This document shows positions 34,690 to 47,369 of a DNA stretch of 64,000 nt, piece by piece. The translations under genes and the position numbers were made by a program. Below the pieces are notes generated by a model, which saw only the letters and a program-made list of their open reading frames with translations, ran no database searches and had not been told where the DNA came from. How positions within the stretch are numbered: position 1 is the first letter of the stretch; the number at the start of each line of letters is the position of its first letter. Origin of the DNA: Cryptomeria japonica (lineage: Eukaryota > Streptophyta > Pinopsida > Cupressales > Cupressaceae); NCBI RefSeq assembly GCF_030272615.1, contig NC_081405.1, positions 151,880,113 to 151,944,112 of the forward strand, read 5' to 3'.

Positions 34690-37090
34690 ATGAAACATGA
34701 CAAGTATGTTATAGTAAATGGTCTCATTTTGTATAAGCACGCAATCTTTTTAGTAGATAAATCTAAGATGATAGAGAACATTTTAAAAGCATTATATGAT
34801 GCACCCATGGCTAGTCACCTTCAATTATACAAGACATTAAAGACAGATAAAAAACAGATTAGGGAAAGGTTCTCTTCAAAGGGCCTCAAGGATGATGTAC
34901 TTTGATACATCAACAAGTGCACAACCTATCAATAGAACAAGGCAACAATGTCTTTCCTATAGGATTGTTGCAGCCATTACCTACACCTAATAAGAAGTGG
35001 AAGAGTATATCCATGGACTTCAACACAAGCCTTTCAAAGGTAAATGGTAGGGATTGTACTTATGTGATTGTGGATAGATTAATCAAGTATGCAAACTTCT
35101 TGGTTGATCCTACAAAGTTCAAAAGACACCAAGTAGCTGATTTATTTTTCAAATAAGTGTTTACATTACATGGTTTACCTAAGAACATTGTTAGTGATAG
35201 GGATAGTAGATTCCTTAGCTCCTTTTGGTAGAAAATATTCATTTTATTGGTTCCAAACTCACTCCTAGCAGTAAGTAATAATTTATTCTACAAATGAACA
35301 AGCAACATGGGTCAAGTGGTTACACCTTGGTGTAAAAGTCCCTTATTGGGATATTCTTGGTTTTACACCTGCAAACAATATTAATCACTAAAAACTAATA
35401 TTAGTAATATTTTAAGTATCAAGAATTTATGATAGTATTAAAATCAACACATCAAAGCATCATTAATATTCAGATCATAGCATATTCCTCATAGCAAATC
35501 ACGTTGTGAATTCCTTGGAAATGCTTGCAAATGGCTATATCAAGGCTTCTCATCCTTGAATTGCCAAGAGCATGGAAGGTGGCCTCCCTTCCACTTCTCA
35601 ATCCACCTTGGAGGCTTTTCGTCCTCGATCAAACCCAAGAGCATGGAAGGTTGGCCGTCTATTCCATCTCTTGTTCAACTTGATAAGAGCATGAAGATGG
35701 GCCATCCTTCATCTCTCGTGAACTTGGAAGGCTACCCATCCTTCCTATTTGCAAGAAACTTCCACAAATTCAAGACTGATTTCTCAAGGAATTTGCTAGA
35801 TGATTGCCAACTAAGTACCTCTTGATGAATTAATAAATTTATCCTCAAATGACTGCAACAAAATATTTTATAAATATTATTTGATGTTTGAATGATTGAA
35901 ATGATTGATGAATTGACTAATTTAATAGATTGATTCATTCCTTAAAACACATCTGATGATTGATTTCTGATTCCAAGATGAATTGATGATTGATGATGAT
36001 TTGATTTCTTGTTTGTCCACTTTGTTGATTTGATCTTTGCTGATTGATAGATTGCTTGATTTCTTGATGCATTGATGAGTGATGATGTATTGATATTTGA
36101 TTGGAATCATCTACCCTTTATGCTTTAACGGTGAAACTGAAAGAGTCATCACCTTTCACAAGAATTGAGTCACCACCCATCATAAGAGTCGAGTCACCAT
36201 TCCTTCATTCCCCACTTATGATCTATTAATTTCTGGTTGATGATCTCCCTTTTATATCTTATTCTTGAGGGAATCACAACCTTTGATCCATAATTGTTGT
36301 CTTTTGACCTTTCATTAAAATTAATTAAAATTTCATTATATCATTTTTTTATATTTTAATTTATTAATATTTATTATTAAACACCATTTCAAAAAGGGGT
36401 CCTTACACTTGGAGATCATTGCTATAACACCACCCATCACATGTCCATCAGTGTAACTCCATTTGTGGCATTGTATGGATATGGTGCACTGACTTAAACA
36501 AATTTGGTGTTCATTGACAATAGGATGCCAACAGCTAAGAACTTCGTGGAGCATAGCCAAGACATTTTAAAGTCACTTAAAGATCATTTGCATTATACGC
36601 AAAATCATCAAAAGCTCTACACAAGCTGACACTGTATCAAGAGATCATTTGAGGTTAGAGATATGGTTTTTCTGTAGCTATAGCCCTATAGGCATAACTT
36701 CATTATTGAGTAGAGGCTACAAAGTTCAAACCTGACTCCTATGGATTCATGGACCATACAGAGTTTCAAGGAGAGGAGGTGAAGTAGCCTATGAGCTGGA
36801 GTTTCCAACGTTGGATTCACAATGTTTTCCACGTATATTACATCAAAAGGGCATATACTAGCATTTGCACCATCAGTTCATCTACCACCCCTAGATGATG
36901 AAGAGAAACTTATATTGGTGCCAGATGCTATCACTAACATATGAGAGAAGAAACTAAGGGATAGGATTGTCATAAGAGTACTTGGTCCATTGGAAGGGCC
37001 TACCTGTAGAGGATGCTATTTGGAAGGACCAGAAATATTTGAACATCTAGTTCTGCATTGCTTGTAAGCAAGCAATCTCATGAAGGGCAT
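34690..37090 (+). pseudogene. Ty3/gypsy integrase remnant F
   Basis: Plus-strand pieces in order: an integrase zinc-binding region (ALYDAPMASHLQLYKTLK and GLKDDVL), the core (KWKSISMDFNTSL, then VFTLHGLPKNIVSDRDSRFL), and, beyond a solo LTR, the core end and C-terminus (NTTHHMSISVTPFVALYGYG at 36430-36480, RWIHNVFHVYYIKRA near 36810, and a damaged tail to about 37050). Removing the solo LTR and one target copy restores the frame EQATWVKWLHLGDHCYNTTH across 35296-35330 and 36413 onward. Stops and frameshifts elsewhere make it non-functional. Confidence 0.8.
35331..36407. mobile_element. Solo LTR inside gypsy F integrase
   Basis: A 1077-bp segment begins TGTAAAAGTCCC and ends GGGTCCTTACA. Its ends are inverted copies of each other. 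It is flanked by perfect 5-bp duplications CTTGG (35326-35330 and 36408-36412). The gypsy reading frame continues exactly across it. No interior is left, so it arose by recombination between two LTRs of a full insertion. The family was not identified; orientation is unknown. Confidence 0.92.
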
Positions 37091-37180
37091 ACTTGTAATG
37101 CCTCTTTCCATTAACTTGTCCTGCAGCATCCCATAAGCCCATTACTTTATTTTTCTTATGGTTTGGAGGAAAATTCTCTT

Positions 37181-37612
37181 TAAAGTGGGGGTTATGGTTT
37201 GGGAAAATTGACAGAACAAATAAATAATATTTAATGGTATTTCCTATTTAATTTTGTCAATTTCTAACAGTACATTATGGGATTTACAAATTGATTTTTC
37301 AAGGAAGACAGTTCTGCTCTCAGAATCGGGGTGTTAAGTTATGGTGGCATTTTGACTTAAATAGCATTTGCAATTCTCAGAATGAAGTCAATTTAAGGGA
37401 GCATTGAGCTATGGGCCCTCCCTTGTTATTAAAAGTCTCCCCCTTTCTTCCTGTTATATTTTTGCATTAATGTACTTTAGTTGAATTCAGGATGAAATCC
37501 CTCAAATAACAAAACTAGAGGATGAAACCCATTTGTTCTCTTCAGCAATCTCATTCATGGGCTGCAATTGTCATGTTCTTTCTCTTCATTTTTGGCAAGT
37601 GTCAGTGGTATG
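37181..37612 (+). repeat. Gypsy F polypurine tract and 3' LTR remnant
   Basis: TTTAAAGTGGGGG (37180-37191) is a good gypsy polypurine tract after the integrase end. The following 420 bp, up to the target duplication of copia C (37608-37612), is probably the start of F's 3' LTR, cut by that insertion. The normal TG start appears mutated (TTATGG). Confidence 0.5.
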
Positions 37613-38173
37613 TGTTGAAGATTAGCGTCGGTAAGCAATCTTCCAATGTGACTGAGTCAACTAAGTTGCCTAATCGGAATTAGACAACTTAGTTAACCAA
37701 TTAATTAATATTTAGTTATGATAAAAATGGTATTAATAATTATTAATATGTGAATCGACTAATACATGAATCAATTCTTTGTTTAAATGTATTAACATTT
37801 CTGTAGTTAGTCGCATTAATACATACTCGCTTCTAGGAGGAGAGACATGATGATTGTATAAGAGATGTGTTGTTTAGCACAGGCATCACGTTAGGTATTT
37901 AATATCAATCTCTCCCTCCATATGAAGATCGATCAGTAGCATAAGAAAAGATAGTCCTCTTTCAGTATATAAAATTCATATGGTATTATTAGCAGATTGA
38001 ACTCCTTGTTCTGCATATTCTCTATCACCGATGTGCTCTATCTATTCAGCAGATCACCATTAATAAAGCATATTGAACCTAGGGTTTAAACTAAGTTGAT
38101 TCTTCTTTGAGAGGTGATTCTAGACAATTATCAGATAATTCTGAAATTATAAATATGATCACCAAATTTAACA
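37613..38173 (+). repeat. 5' LTR of copia C
   Basis: It begins TGTTGAAGATTAGC and ends AATTTAACA, followed directly by the primer-binding site. It closely matches 48842-49397. Confidence 0.9.
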
Positions 38174-38185
38174 TGGTATCAAAGC

Positions 38186-38973
38186 AGATCGGTCTTAGGG
38201 ATCTTACTAGTGCTATTTATTAATGGAGCAATCTGAGAGAATGATAAAAGACAGTGACTGCATCTGCCAATACATTGATGAAACAAGTTGAGGATAGCAT
38301 CGACTTAGTTCCAAACTCAACGATTAAATTAATGATGGAGAGTTGTATCGAGGTAGACATTCTATGTTCGTGGCTTGCATCCACGACCCAAACAAGTCTA
38401 TAAGGTGACAATACTGATCAAGTCAGAAGTAATATTCTTCTACGTAATTGCTATCAAGAGAATACTTCCGATAGAATTCATAGACACCAAGCATCGTGTT
38501 CTGTAGGTGTCGTTAAACCATGGAAGACCAAAACAACGATGAATAACATGGAGGGATCGATTTACAAAAGGACATGTGGAACAATGATAAGGTGATATTG
38601 TTATAATCGAGAAATGACCAAAACACAATGCAGCGATCTCTTCATACTTTTCGAATGGTCTTAGTATTGTATGTATAGAGGAGCAACCAATTTGGAGAAG
38701 GTTGATGGTCAAACAATGGACCACTGATGCATCTATGAGGTAGTAGTACCATCAACAACAAGAAATGCAATACATATATTCAAAATTATGATATACGTAT
38801 TCAGATGAGGGGAAATAAATGAAGAGACGATGCTAATCACATGATTAGTCAGCGATAATTGAGAAAGAAAAGAATCGTTAAGGCATAGCACATTGAGCAT
38901 TACAGAGTATGTTATGATAAGACACGTATTATAGGGGAGTGATCACAAGAACTAGTAGTAACAACGATTACAA
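38186..38973 (+). other. 5' interior of copia C
   Basis: This leader and gag-start region begins after the primer-binding site. A short frame starts MEQSERMIKDSD at 38223 but stops soon. The remainder, up to the TACAA target copy of D (38969-38973), has no recognisable domains. It may be deleted or scrambled gag. Confidence 0.5.
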
Positions 38974-40549
38974 TGTTGGCATATGTGCAGAATATGTTGA
39001 CATGATGATATTGTGTTGTCATTGATGTCAATATGCTGAAAGAGAACCGGTAATATGCTGAAGAGTGAACCGGCATATGTGATGAAGAGTGAACAAGATT
39101 ATTGAAGTTAAGCAACTGACAAAGAGAACCAGTATGATGTTGTGAACCGGCATATGTGAAAAAGTGAAGCGGTATGCTTGTCCAAGTGAACTGGAACCGG
39201 TATGTCGGAACGAGAACCGGTATATGGAATGTTTTGTATCAAGGGTTCATATGGCATGACTACCGGTTGGTAGTCTCAGCTTCAGGGTTTCCGGTTGAAG
39301 TGTTTTGAACCTATGTGTTTCAACCGATGGCATTGTGTGATGAGTTAGCATTGTAATAGAGATCAGATCGTGTTGCCACGTCAACCTCGTGCACGTGAAG
39401 GATCTTGCATGAAGGAGATTGATCCTATCTACCTCGAGAATGTGCGAAGTCTCTGCAAACGGTGGAGAACGTGTGATGGGTTATCACCTCCAAGAAGCGG
39501 TGGAGAACGAACGATGGAGAATGTCTTGAGATCTGTTCAAGACCGTTGTATTCAAATGCAAAGTGTTCAATGGTCAGGATTGAACCGACTGAATCGCTCA
39601 ACCTAAATGTTTAGGGTTTAGGGTTTATGTTACCGACCTATCTGTTTCCTATAAGGTCGATGTTGTGTTTCATGTTGAAGTTGTTGGTAAATGTTGTGTG
39701 TGTATCTATGTGCAGAGATACGTGATTCTTGCCAAACCAGTTGAGAGGATTGATACCTGCATAAGTGTGTGTGCAGAAGGAAGGAACTAAAGCGGATCTA
39801 CATTGGCATTGAGTGCTATTACCAGATCATTGTGATACCTGTTGATCTCTAACCACTTCAACAGTTGGAAAATCCCTTAACAGGGTAGCTTTAACCAGCT
39901 TGCTGTAAATCCTTTAACAGGGTGACTCAAAGCCATTGAGTTCATAAAGTCCTCTAACAAGGTAACCTTTAACAGGGTTTAACCCTTAACCAGGTATTCT
40001 AGCCATCCCCTAACCGGGTGATCCCTAACAGGATCGGTTCCTAACAGAACCTGTTGTAACAGTCTTTAACCGGACTAGGCTCCTAACAGAGCGGACTTCT
40101 AAAGAGTTCAAAAAACAGCTTGTGGGTATTTATCCCCACCGTGGTTTTTCCCAGTTGGGTTTCCACGTGAAAAATATGTGTGTCATGTGTGATGCCTCTT
40201 TCATGTGATGTTTTGTTATTTTCTGTCAAGCGGTGAATCATGTTGATCTAGCAAGTTATTATATTTCTGATGATAGATTATCTGTTTATGCATAAGGACA
40301 AAGTGGAAATGAGGGAGTAGGTTGCATGGAAAGCTAAGGTTGTATGGAAAGCTAAGAAGATTGACCGGTTCATGTCTTTTATAGTTGCACTCTGTTTAAC
40401 CGGTAGTAACTGGTTTGGACCAGTATTAGGGATTGCTAGTAGTTTACAGTCTGCAATCAAACCGGTTCAGGAAAAGTTTTTGTGCCTGTACTAATTCACC
40501 CCCCTTCTCAGTATCGGTTTGGTACTCACTGTTCATCATTGTGTTATCA
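38974..40549 (+). repeat. 5' LTR of copia D
   Basis: 1576 bp, from TGTTGGCATATG to GTGTTATCA. It has many AACCGGT-like palindromes (about 39040-39300 and 40350-40530), two TTTAGGG units (39610-39627), an array of CTAACAGGGT-like words (39860-40095), the module GTGGTTTTTCCCAG..GGGTTTCCACGTG (40140-40170) and a C-tract before the end (TTCACCCCCCTTCTCAG, 40495-40512). Confidence 0.95.
39860..40095. repeat. CTTTAACAGGGT-type repeat array in the D LTR
   Basis: About a dozen degenerate copies of a 10-12 bp word (CCTTTAACAGGGT, CCTCTAACAAGGT, CCCTAACCGGGTG, CCTAACAGAAC) occur at irregular 15-30 bp spacing. The same array is in the 3' LTR at about 45925-46160. Confidence 0.75.
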
Positions 40550-40551
40550 AT

Positions 40552-40566
40552 TGGTATCAGAGCGCC
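40552..40566 (+). other. Primer-binding site of copia D
   Basis: TGGTATCAGAGCGCC lies two bases after the LTR end. It matches the copia site complementary to initiator methionine tRNA, with an intact sequence. Confidence 0.92.
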
Positions 40567-40620
40567 CTCCAAGTCCTCTGTGTTGTAAGCTTAACCGCTT
40601 GAGGGAAAGATCCTATTGTA

Positions 40621-43600
40621 ATGATGAAGAGGGAAGGTCCAAAATTCAACAGAGATAACTTTAAAATATGGAAGAACAGAATGAAGATATACATCAGAAG
40701 CATGGGTGCTCAACATTGGAGCTATGTTGAGAATGTTTATGTTATCCCTACGGGTACTCTCACCGATGACCAAAAGAGAGAGATTCAGGAGAATAGGCAA
40801 GTCATGGAAGCCCTAATCAGTAATTTATCTGACATTGAGTTTATTGATGTCTAGGATAAAGAAAAACCCAAAGAAGTATGGGATACTCTTGAGAATATCT
40901 ATGGCGGTGATGAGCATGTGAAACAAGCTAAGGAAGAAAGCCTTACAGGAAAGTTTGAAGATATGCGGATGGTTGAAGGAGAGACCATTCAACAATATGG
41001 AATAAGAATCAAAACTATTGTTGGAGATATCAAGAGTGCAGGTGGTAAAATGGAAGATTCCACCATTGTTAGCAAAGTTTTGAGATCCTTATTACCGGTC
41101 TATGCAATAAGGGTTGCTTCTATTCAGGAGTTGAGATCAATAGATAAAACTAAGGTATCCCTAGACTCCATCATTGCAAAATTAACAGCCTATGAGCTAA
41201 ATAGTTTTGATGGCAGTGTTCAGAAGACTAAATCAGCTTTTAGAGCATCTGCTGCACCATCCTAAAAAGGAAAAGAAGCAAGCACCAGCGGTGAACCAAG
41301 ACAGAGCAGAGAAATGGATGATGAGGAGATCCTGATGGAATTTGAAGCTCTTCTTGCCAAGAGACTTCCTAAGGGAACCCGCAAATACAGAGGTAAGCTT
41401 CCTTTGAAATGCTTCTCTTGTAACAGGATAGGACACATTGCTATAAACTGTCCTAATGGTGATAGCAAGGACAAACCGGAAAGGTTCAAGAAATTCAAAG
41501 GAGGAAACCGGAGAAACTGTTTTGTAGCAGTTGATGAAGGTGTCACAGATGAGGAATCGGAAGATGAAGAAAATGAAGATATTGTGTTTGTTGCAGTCAA
41601 GGAGGATGTGTCAGACAAAAAGGCTCTTGTCTCCCGCTTTGATAATTCCAATGAGTGGATTATTGACAGTGGTTGTTCTCACCCTATGACTGGTGACCGA
41701 AGCAAGTTTATATCTCTGGAAGAGTATGATGGTGGTGTGGTTCGTTTTGATAATGATGCTCCATGTATGGTCAAAGGCAGAGGGTCCATCTCTCTAAATG
41801 GAAAGAGCAGTGCTGACAATGTGTATTGGGTGGAAGGTCTCAAACACAATCTATTGAGTGTTGCCCAGCTGAATGACAATGGACTCACTCTGGAATTCAA
41901 AAATGGAGTGTGCAAAATCAAAGGAAAGAATGGTGAACTAATGGCCACCGGTATGTAGACCAAAGGTAACTTATTTCAGCTGAATGCAAATATAAGTACA
42001 TGTCTTATGGCTAAGTTTGATGATAGCTGGATATGGCATAGGAGACTCTACCATATAAACTTTGATAACATAGTAAAGGCCAGTAAGATCAAGGCAGTTA
42101 GAGGACTGTCGATGCTGAGCAAACCGGAAAATCATTTGTGCAGAGAATGTTAACTGGGGAAAATGTCTTCCTCAACCTTCAAAGGTAAATCTTTCACTGC
42201 TGACAACTTACTTGATCTTGTGCATACTAATTTGTGTAGTCCTATGAAAACTAAGAGTGTGCAGGGAGATAGGTATTTTATGATTCTTACAGATGATTGC
42301 TCAAGAATGATGTTGGTCACATTCTTGAAGGACAAGTTTGAAGCCTTTGGAAAGTTGAAAGCTTTCAGAGCACTGGTAGAAAAAGAAAGTGGTAGAAGAA
42401 TCAAATGCCTTAGAACTGATCAAGGAGGAGAATTCACTTCCGGTGAATTCAACAAATATTGTGAAGAGAATGGCATCAAGAGGCAACTGTTTGCCCCCCG
42501 GACTCCACAGCAGAATGGCTTAGCAGAGAGAAACAACCGGACGGTGGTTGAAATAGTTAGAACCATGCTAATCCAAGGAAAGGTTGCTCACACCTTTTGG
42601 AGAGAAGCGGTGAGCACTGCAGTCTACACAATGAATCGGGTACTCATCAAGAAAGGAAAGGATAAGACTCCTTATGAGTACTGGACTAGTAAGACACCAG
42701 TGGTAAGCTACTTCAGAGTGTTTGGTAGTAAATGTTATATCAAGAGGAGTGAACATCAGAGCAAGTTTGATGCTAAATGTGATGAGGGAATATTCCTAGG
42801 GTATTCCACTAAGAGCAAAGCTCTCAAATGTTTCAACAATAGGACTCAGAGAATTGTTGAAAGCATCGATGTTAGGGTTGATGAAAACTCTGAGAAATCA
42901 GAGGAAACTAGCAGAGAGCATGTAGGAGATGAACCGGTAGTAACCTTCTGGGAACCGGTTGCAAATCAGCCCAGTACCAACAATTCTGCTCTTACACCGG
43001 TAGATGCTGATGAAGATGAGGATGATGAAGAAAAGCAAGAGAAAGTTGTTAAGAACATACCTAGGTATGTCAAACTCAATCATGATCCAAAGCAAATCAT
43101 AGGAGACAAAGATGCAGGAATTCTTACAAGAAGAAAGGTCAGAGAAAGCTCATGTATGATCTCTGAATTTGAGCCTAAATCATTCAAAGAGGCACATAAA
43201 GATGAAGACTGGATCAAGGCAATGGAGGAGGAACTTGACTAGATAGAGAAGAATGGTACATGGTCTTTGGTACCCACACCGGAGCATAAAAATGTCATTG
43301 GAACCAAATGGGTCTTCAGAAATAAGCTGAATGAGGATGGCACAGTGGTAAGGAACAAGGCCAGACTAGTATGTAAAGGATATGCCCAAGAAGAAGGAGA
43401 AGACTATGGAGAAACCTTTGCTCCAGTAGCAAGATTGGAAGGAGTTCGTATGCTTCTTGCATATGCAACTTTTAAAGGATTCAAGGTATACCAAATGGAT
43501 GTAAAATCTACATTTTTAAATGGAATACTTGAAGAAGAGGTGTATATAGAGCAACCAGATGGGTTTGCCCTATCAGAAGACAGTGACATGGTGTGTAGGC

Positions 43601-44706
43601 TACATAAAGCCTTATATGGACTAAAGCAGGCACCAAGAGCATGGTATGAATGCTTGCATTTCCATCTTGTGAAGATTGGATTTGAAAGAACAAGTGAAGA
43701 TAGCAATATCTACTTGAAATCAGAAGGAAATCAGATTCTGATCTGCAAAGTATTTGTTGATAACATAATCTTTGGTGGAGATGACAAGATGAGTCATGAC
43801 TTTCCAGATGAGATGAAAAAGGAGTTTGAAATGTCACTCATAGGGGAGATTAAGTTCTTCATCGGACTGCAAATTCAGCAAATGAATAATGGAATCTTTA
43901 TTACTCAGTCCAAGTATGTAAAAGAGGTGTTGAAGACCTTTGGCATGGAAGACAGTAAACCGGTTGGTACACCAATGGTGACCGGTTGTAAACTATCAAA
44001 AGAGGATGACTCAGCATTTGTAAATGAGAAGGAATACCGATCAATGATTGGTAAGTTGCATTATGTAGTGCATACCAGACTGGACATTGCACATGCAGTG
44101 GGTATTACCGCTCGGTTTCAGCAAAGCCCAAGAGAATCTCACTTGGTAGCAGTCAAGCGGATTCTTAGATATCTGAAGGGAACTATTGACTATGGACTAT
44201 GGTATCCATACAATAATGATTTCAACCTGAAAGTGTTCACAGATGCTGATTGGGCTGGTAATGTAGATGATCGGAAGAGCACAACCGGTGGTGCATTCTT
44301 TCTCAGTGGTAGACTAGTCTCATGGATGAGTAAAAAGCAGAGTTTTATCTCTCAGTCTACAGCAAAAGCGGAGTATGTTGCAGCTTTTATGAATTGCACC
44401 CAAACTATTTGGATGAAGCATGTATTGAATGGTTTCAAAGTTCCTGTATCTGAACCGGTAAGTATATTCTGTGACAATACAAGTGCAATTAACATTTCCA
44501 AGAATCCGGTTCTACATGCTAGAACCAAGCACTTTGACCTCAAGTATCATTTCTTGAGGGAAAAGGTTTAGAACAAAGAGGTGGTATTGGAACATGTTTC
44601 CAGTAAGGAGCAGTTAGCAGACATATTCACCAAGCCTCTACTGAAGGCTACTTTTACCTATCTAAGAGGTGAGTTAGGGGTGTTGCCCCTTCAAGAGGTA
44701 ATCTAA
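40621..44706 (+). pseudogene. Copia D Gag-Pol polyprotein (six stops, no frameshift)
   Basis: One phase is kept for 1361 codons. Gag (from codon 1) has an intact zinc knuckle CFSCNRIGHIAINC at codons 264-277. Protease has IDSGCSHPMTG near codon 349. The integrase HHCC region follows, then the core with the first catalytic Asp changed to Asn (codon 537; HTNLCSPM), Asp600 and Glu636, exactly 35 residues apart. Reverse transcriptase has FVDN (codons 1045-1048) instead of YVDD. RNase H has TDADWAG and STAKAEY, with Lys for Glu (codon 1249). Stops lie at 40852, 41263, 41956, 42151, 43240 and 44569, all TAG or TAA, and all can be read as Gln codons with one C-to-T change. The end (LGVLPLQEVI) has a normal TAA at 44704-44706. 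Confidence 0.95.
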
Positions 44707-44951
44707 AGGTTTGTGCTCCACATCAGTCAGATCTTACTTTGCTATATCTTTTCAGGATTCATGTGTTGAAGGATGCTACTCCTCAAGGGGAGCAGCATAG
44801 TGGAACAGGGAAGCTTGTGCCTCCACTTTGGCATTGTTGTCAAAGGGGGAGAAGATGTGAAGTGGAAAAGATATCTGCAGTATTAAGGAGAAGATGTGAT
44901 GCAGAAAGAGAGATATTTTTGTATATTGCCATCAATGCCAAATGGGGAGAT

Positions 44952-46592
44952 TGTTGGCATATGTACAGAATATGTTGACATGATGATATTGTGTTGTCAT
45001 TGATGTCAATATGCTGAAAGAGAACCGGTAATATGCTGAAGAGTGAACCGGCATATGTGATGAAGAGTGAACAGGATTATTGAAGTTAAGCAACTGACAA
45101 AGAATGATGTTGTGAACCGGCATATGTGAAAAAGTGAAGCGGTATGCTTGTCGAAGTGAACCGGAACCGGTATGTCGGAACGAGAACCGGTATGATGTTG
45201 TGAACAGGCATATGTGAAAAAGTGAAGCGGTATGCTTGTCCAAGTGAACCGGAACCGGTATGTCGGAACGAGAACCAGTATATGGAATGTTTTGTATCAA
45301 GGGTTCATATGGCATGACTACCGGTTGGTAGTCTCAGCTTCAGAGTTTCCGGTTGAAGTGTTTTGAACCTGTGTGTTTCAACCGATGGCATTGTGTGATG
45401 AGTTAGCATTGTAATAGAAATCAGATCGTGTTGCCACGTCAGCCTCGTGCACGTGAAGGATCTTGCATGAAGGAGATTGATCCTATCTACCTCGGGAATG
45501 TGTGAAGTCTCTGCAAACGGTGGAGAACGCATGATGGGTTATCACCTCCAAGAAGCGGTGGAGAATGAACGATGGAGAATGTCTTGAGATCTGTTCAAGA
45601 CCGTTGTATTCAAATGCAAAGTGTTCAATGGTCAGGATTGAACCGACTGAATCGCTCGACCTAAATGTTTAGGGTTTAGGGTTTATGTTACCGACCTATC
45701 TGTTTCCTATAAGGTCAATGTTGTGTTTCATGTTGAAGTTGTTGGTAAATGTTGTGTGTGTATCTATGTGCAGAGATACGTGATTCTTGCCAGACCAGTT
45801 GAGAGAATTGATACCTGCATAAGTGTGTGTGTAGAAGGAAGGAACTAAAGCGGATCTACATTGGCATTGAGTGCTATTACCAGATCATTGTGATACCTGT
45901 TGATCTCTAACCACTTCAACAGTTGGAAAATCCCTTAACAGGGTAGCTTTAACCAGCTTGCTGTAAATCCTTTAACAGGGTGACTCAAAGCCATTGAGTT
46001 CATAAAGTCCTCTAACAAGGTAACCTTTAACAGGGTTTAACTCTTAATCGGGTATTCTAGCCATCCCGTAACTGGGTGATCCCTAACAGGATCGGTTCCT
46101 AACAGAACCTGTTGTAACAGTCTTTAACCGGACTAGGCTCCTAACAGAGCGGACTTCTAAAGAGTTCAAAAAACAGCTTGTGGGTATCCATCCCCACTGT
46201 GGTTTTTCCACGGTTGGGTTTCCACGTGAAAAATATGTGTGTCATGTGTGATACCTCTTTCATGTGATGTTTTGTTATTTTCTGTCAAGCGGTGAATCAT
46301 GTTGATCTAGCAAGTTATTATATTTCTGATGATAGATTATCTGTTTATGCATAAGGACAAAGTGGAAATGAGGGAGTAGGTTGTATGGAAAGCTAAGAAG
46401 ATTGACCGGTTCATGTCTTTTACAGTTGCACTGTGTTTAACCGGTAGTAATCTGGTTTGGACCGGCATTAGGGATTGCCAGTAGTTTACAGTCTGCAATC
46501 AAACCGGTTCAGAAAAAGTTTTTTGTGCCTGTACTGATTCAGCCCCCCTCTCAGTACCGGTTTGGTCCTCACTGTTCATCATTGTGTTATCA
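44952..46592 (+). repeat. 3' LTR of copia D
   Basis: 1641 bp. It pairs with the 5' LTR and keeps the same repeat modules. It has an extra tandem copy of about 88 bp (about 45107-45281: ATGATGTTGTGAAC to AACGAGAACC) and lacks an 18-bp duplication found in the 5' LTR near 40330-40350. Apart from these it is nearly identical. Confidence 0.93.
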
Positions 46593-46597
46593 TACAA

Positions 46598-47369
46598 GTC
46601 CTTGGTTAAGTTAATCGATAATTATGTAAAAGTCGGTTATGAATCGGGCTGACTCATCGAATCTAAAGGATGCCACCTTTCAGATTGAAGGGGTATAAGA
46701 TGCAGGTTCAACACCTTTATTTGCATACTTTAAAGGAACGACCAGAATATATAACTCCAATCAGTGAAATAAAGAGGATTCAAAGCATCAAGGAAGATAA
46801 CCATCGATTAGATCAAATCAAATTAGATCAAAACTGTTATTAAATTACAAGCAGTAGCATCTTGTCCTTAGTGGAATGCAAGGGGTACATTCATTCCCAT
46901 TATCAAATGAGAGAAAGATATGATAAAATAATTGTATATCCCATATGGGGATGTTACAAGTGGATTCATATTTTATCATTAGAAGAGTGCGATCAGGCAA
47001 AGTTTAGTTAATAATTATTAAAGAATAACAAAAGCTTCTCTCAAAGGGATGTCACTCTTAAATGAAACATCACTCTTTGGAGCAGCAGACAATTCAGACC
47101 TTAGTGCATCCTTGGAATGGATTTCCTTTGCATTTTCAAGAAAAGTAAAGTGGCTGCATCAGAATCAATAAAGAGATAAGTAGTTCATGGTTGAATAATG
47201 TTCATGAATTTAATATGTAGTCTTTTTGTTAATTCATGCAATTACATTATGTGTGTTATTTGTGAAACAACTTTGTCAGTAGATGTTCACTTACCACAGT
47301 TGCATTTGGATATCTTGTGTTTTAAATTTCTTCAATTTACTATGAGAAATTTGTCCCTTGCATTTAGGA
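46598..47369. other. Interior of copia C, unrecognised
   Basis: No retroviral-type domain was found. AT-rich, intron-like sequence dominates the second half and ends in a pyrimidine-rich CCTTGCATTTAG immediately before the importin-like exon at 47370, so at least part is probably captured intron. Confidence 0.5.

Larger units (their letters stand above)
38974..46592 (+). mobile_element. Copia element D, complete, nested in C
   Basis: A full-length Ty1/copia element of 7619 bp with perfect target duplications TACAA (38969-38973, 46593-46597), LTRs 38974-40549 and 44952-46592, a primer-binding site TGGTATCAGAGCG from 40552, one uninterrupted coding frame phase (40621-44706) and a polypurine tract AATGGGGAGA (44941-44950). 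It is the youngest copia in the window by these signs, yet it is inactive. Confidence 0.95.

Noticed and set aside
43404-43837. Minus-strand frames in copia D
   Set aside because: They mirror the conserved reverse transcriptase frame on the plus strand.
40621-44706. Alternative genetic code with TAA and TAG read as Gln
   Set aside because: The frame ends with a normal TAA, the GT17 gene and other frames use standard stops, and the same copy has mutated catalytic residues. Deamination of a dead element explains all stops.
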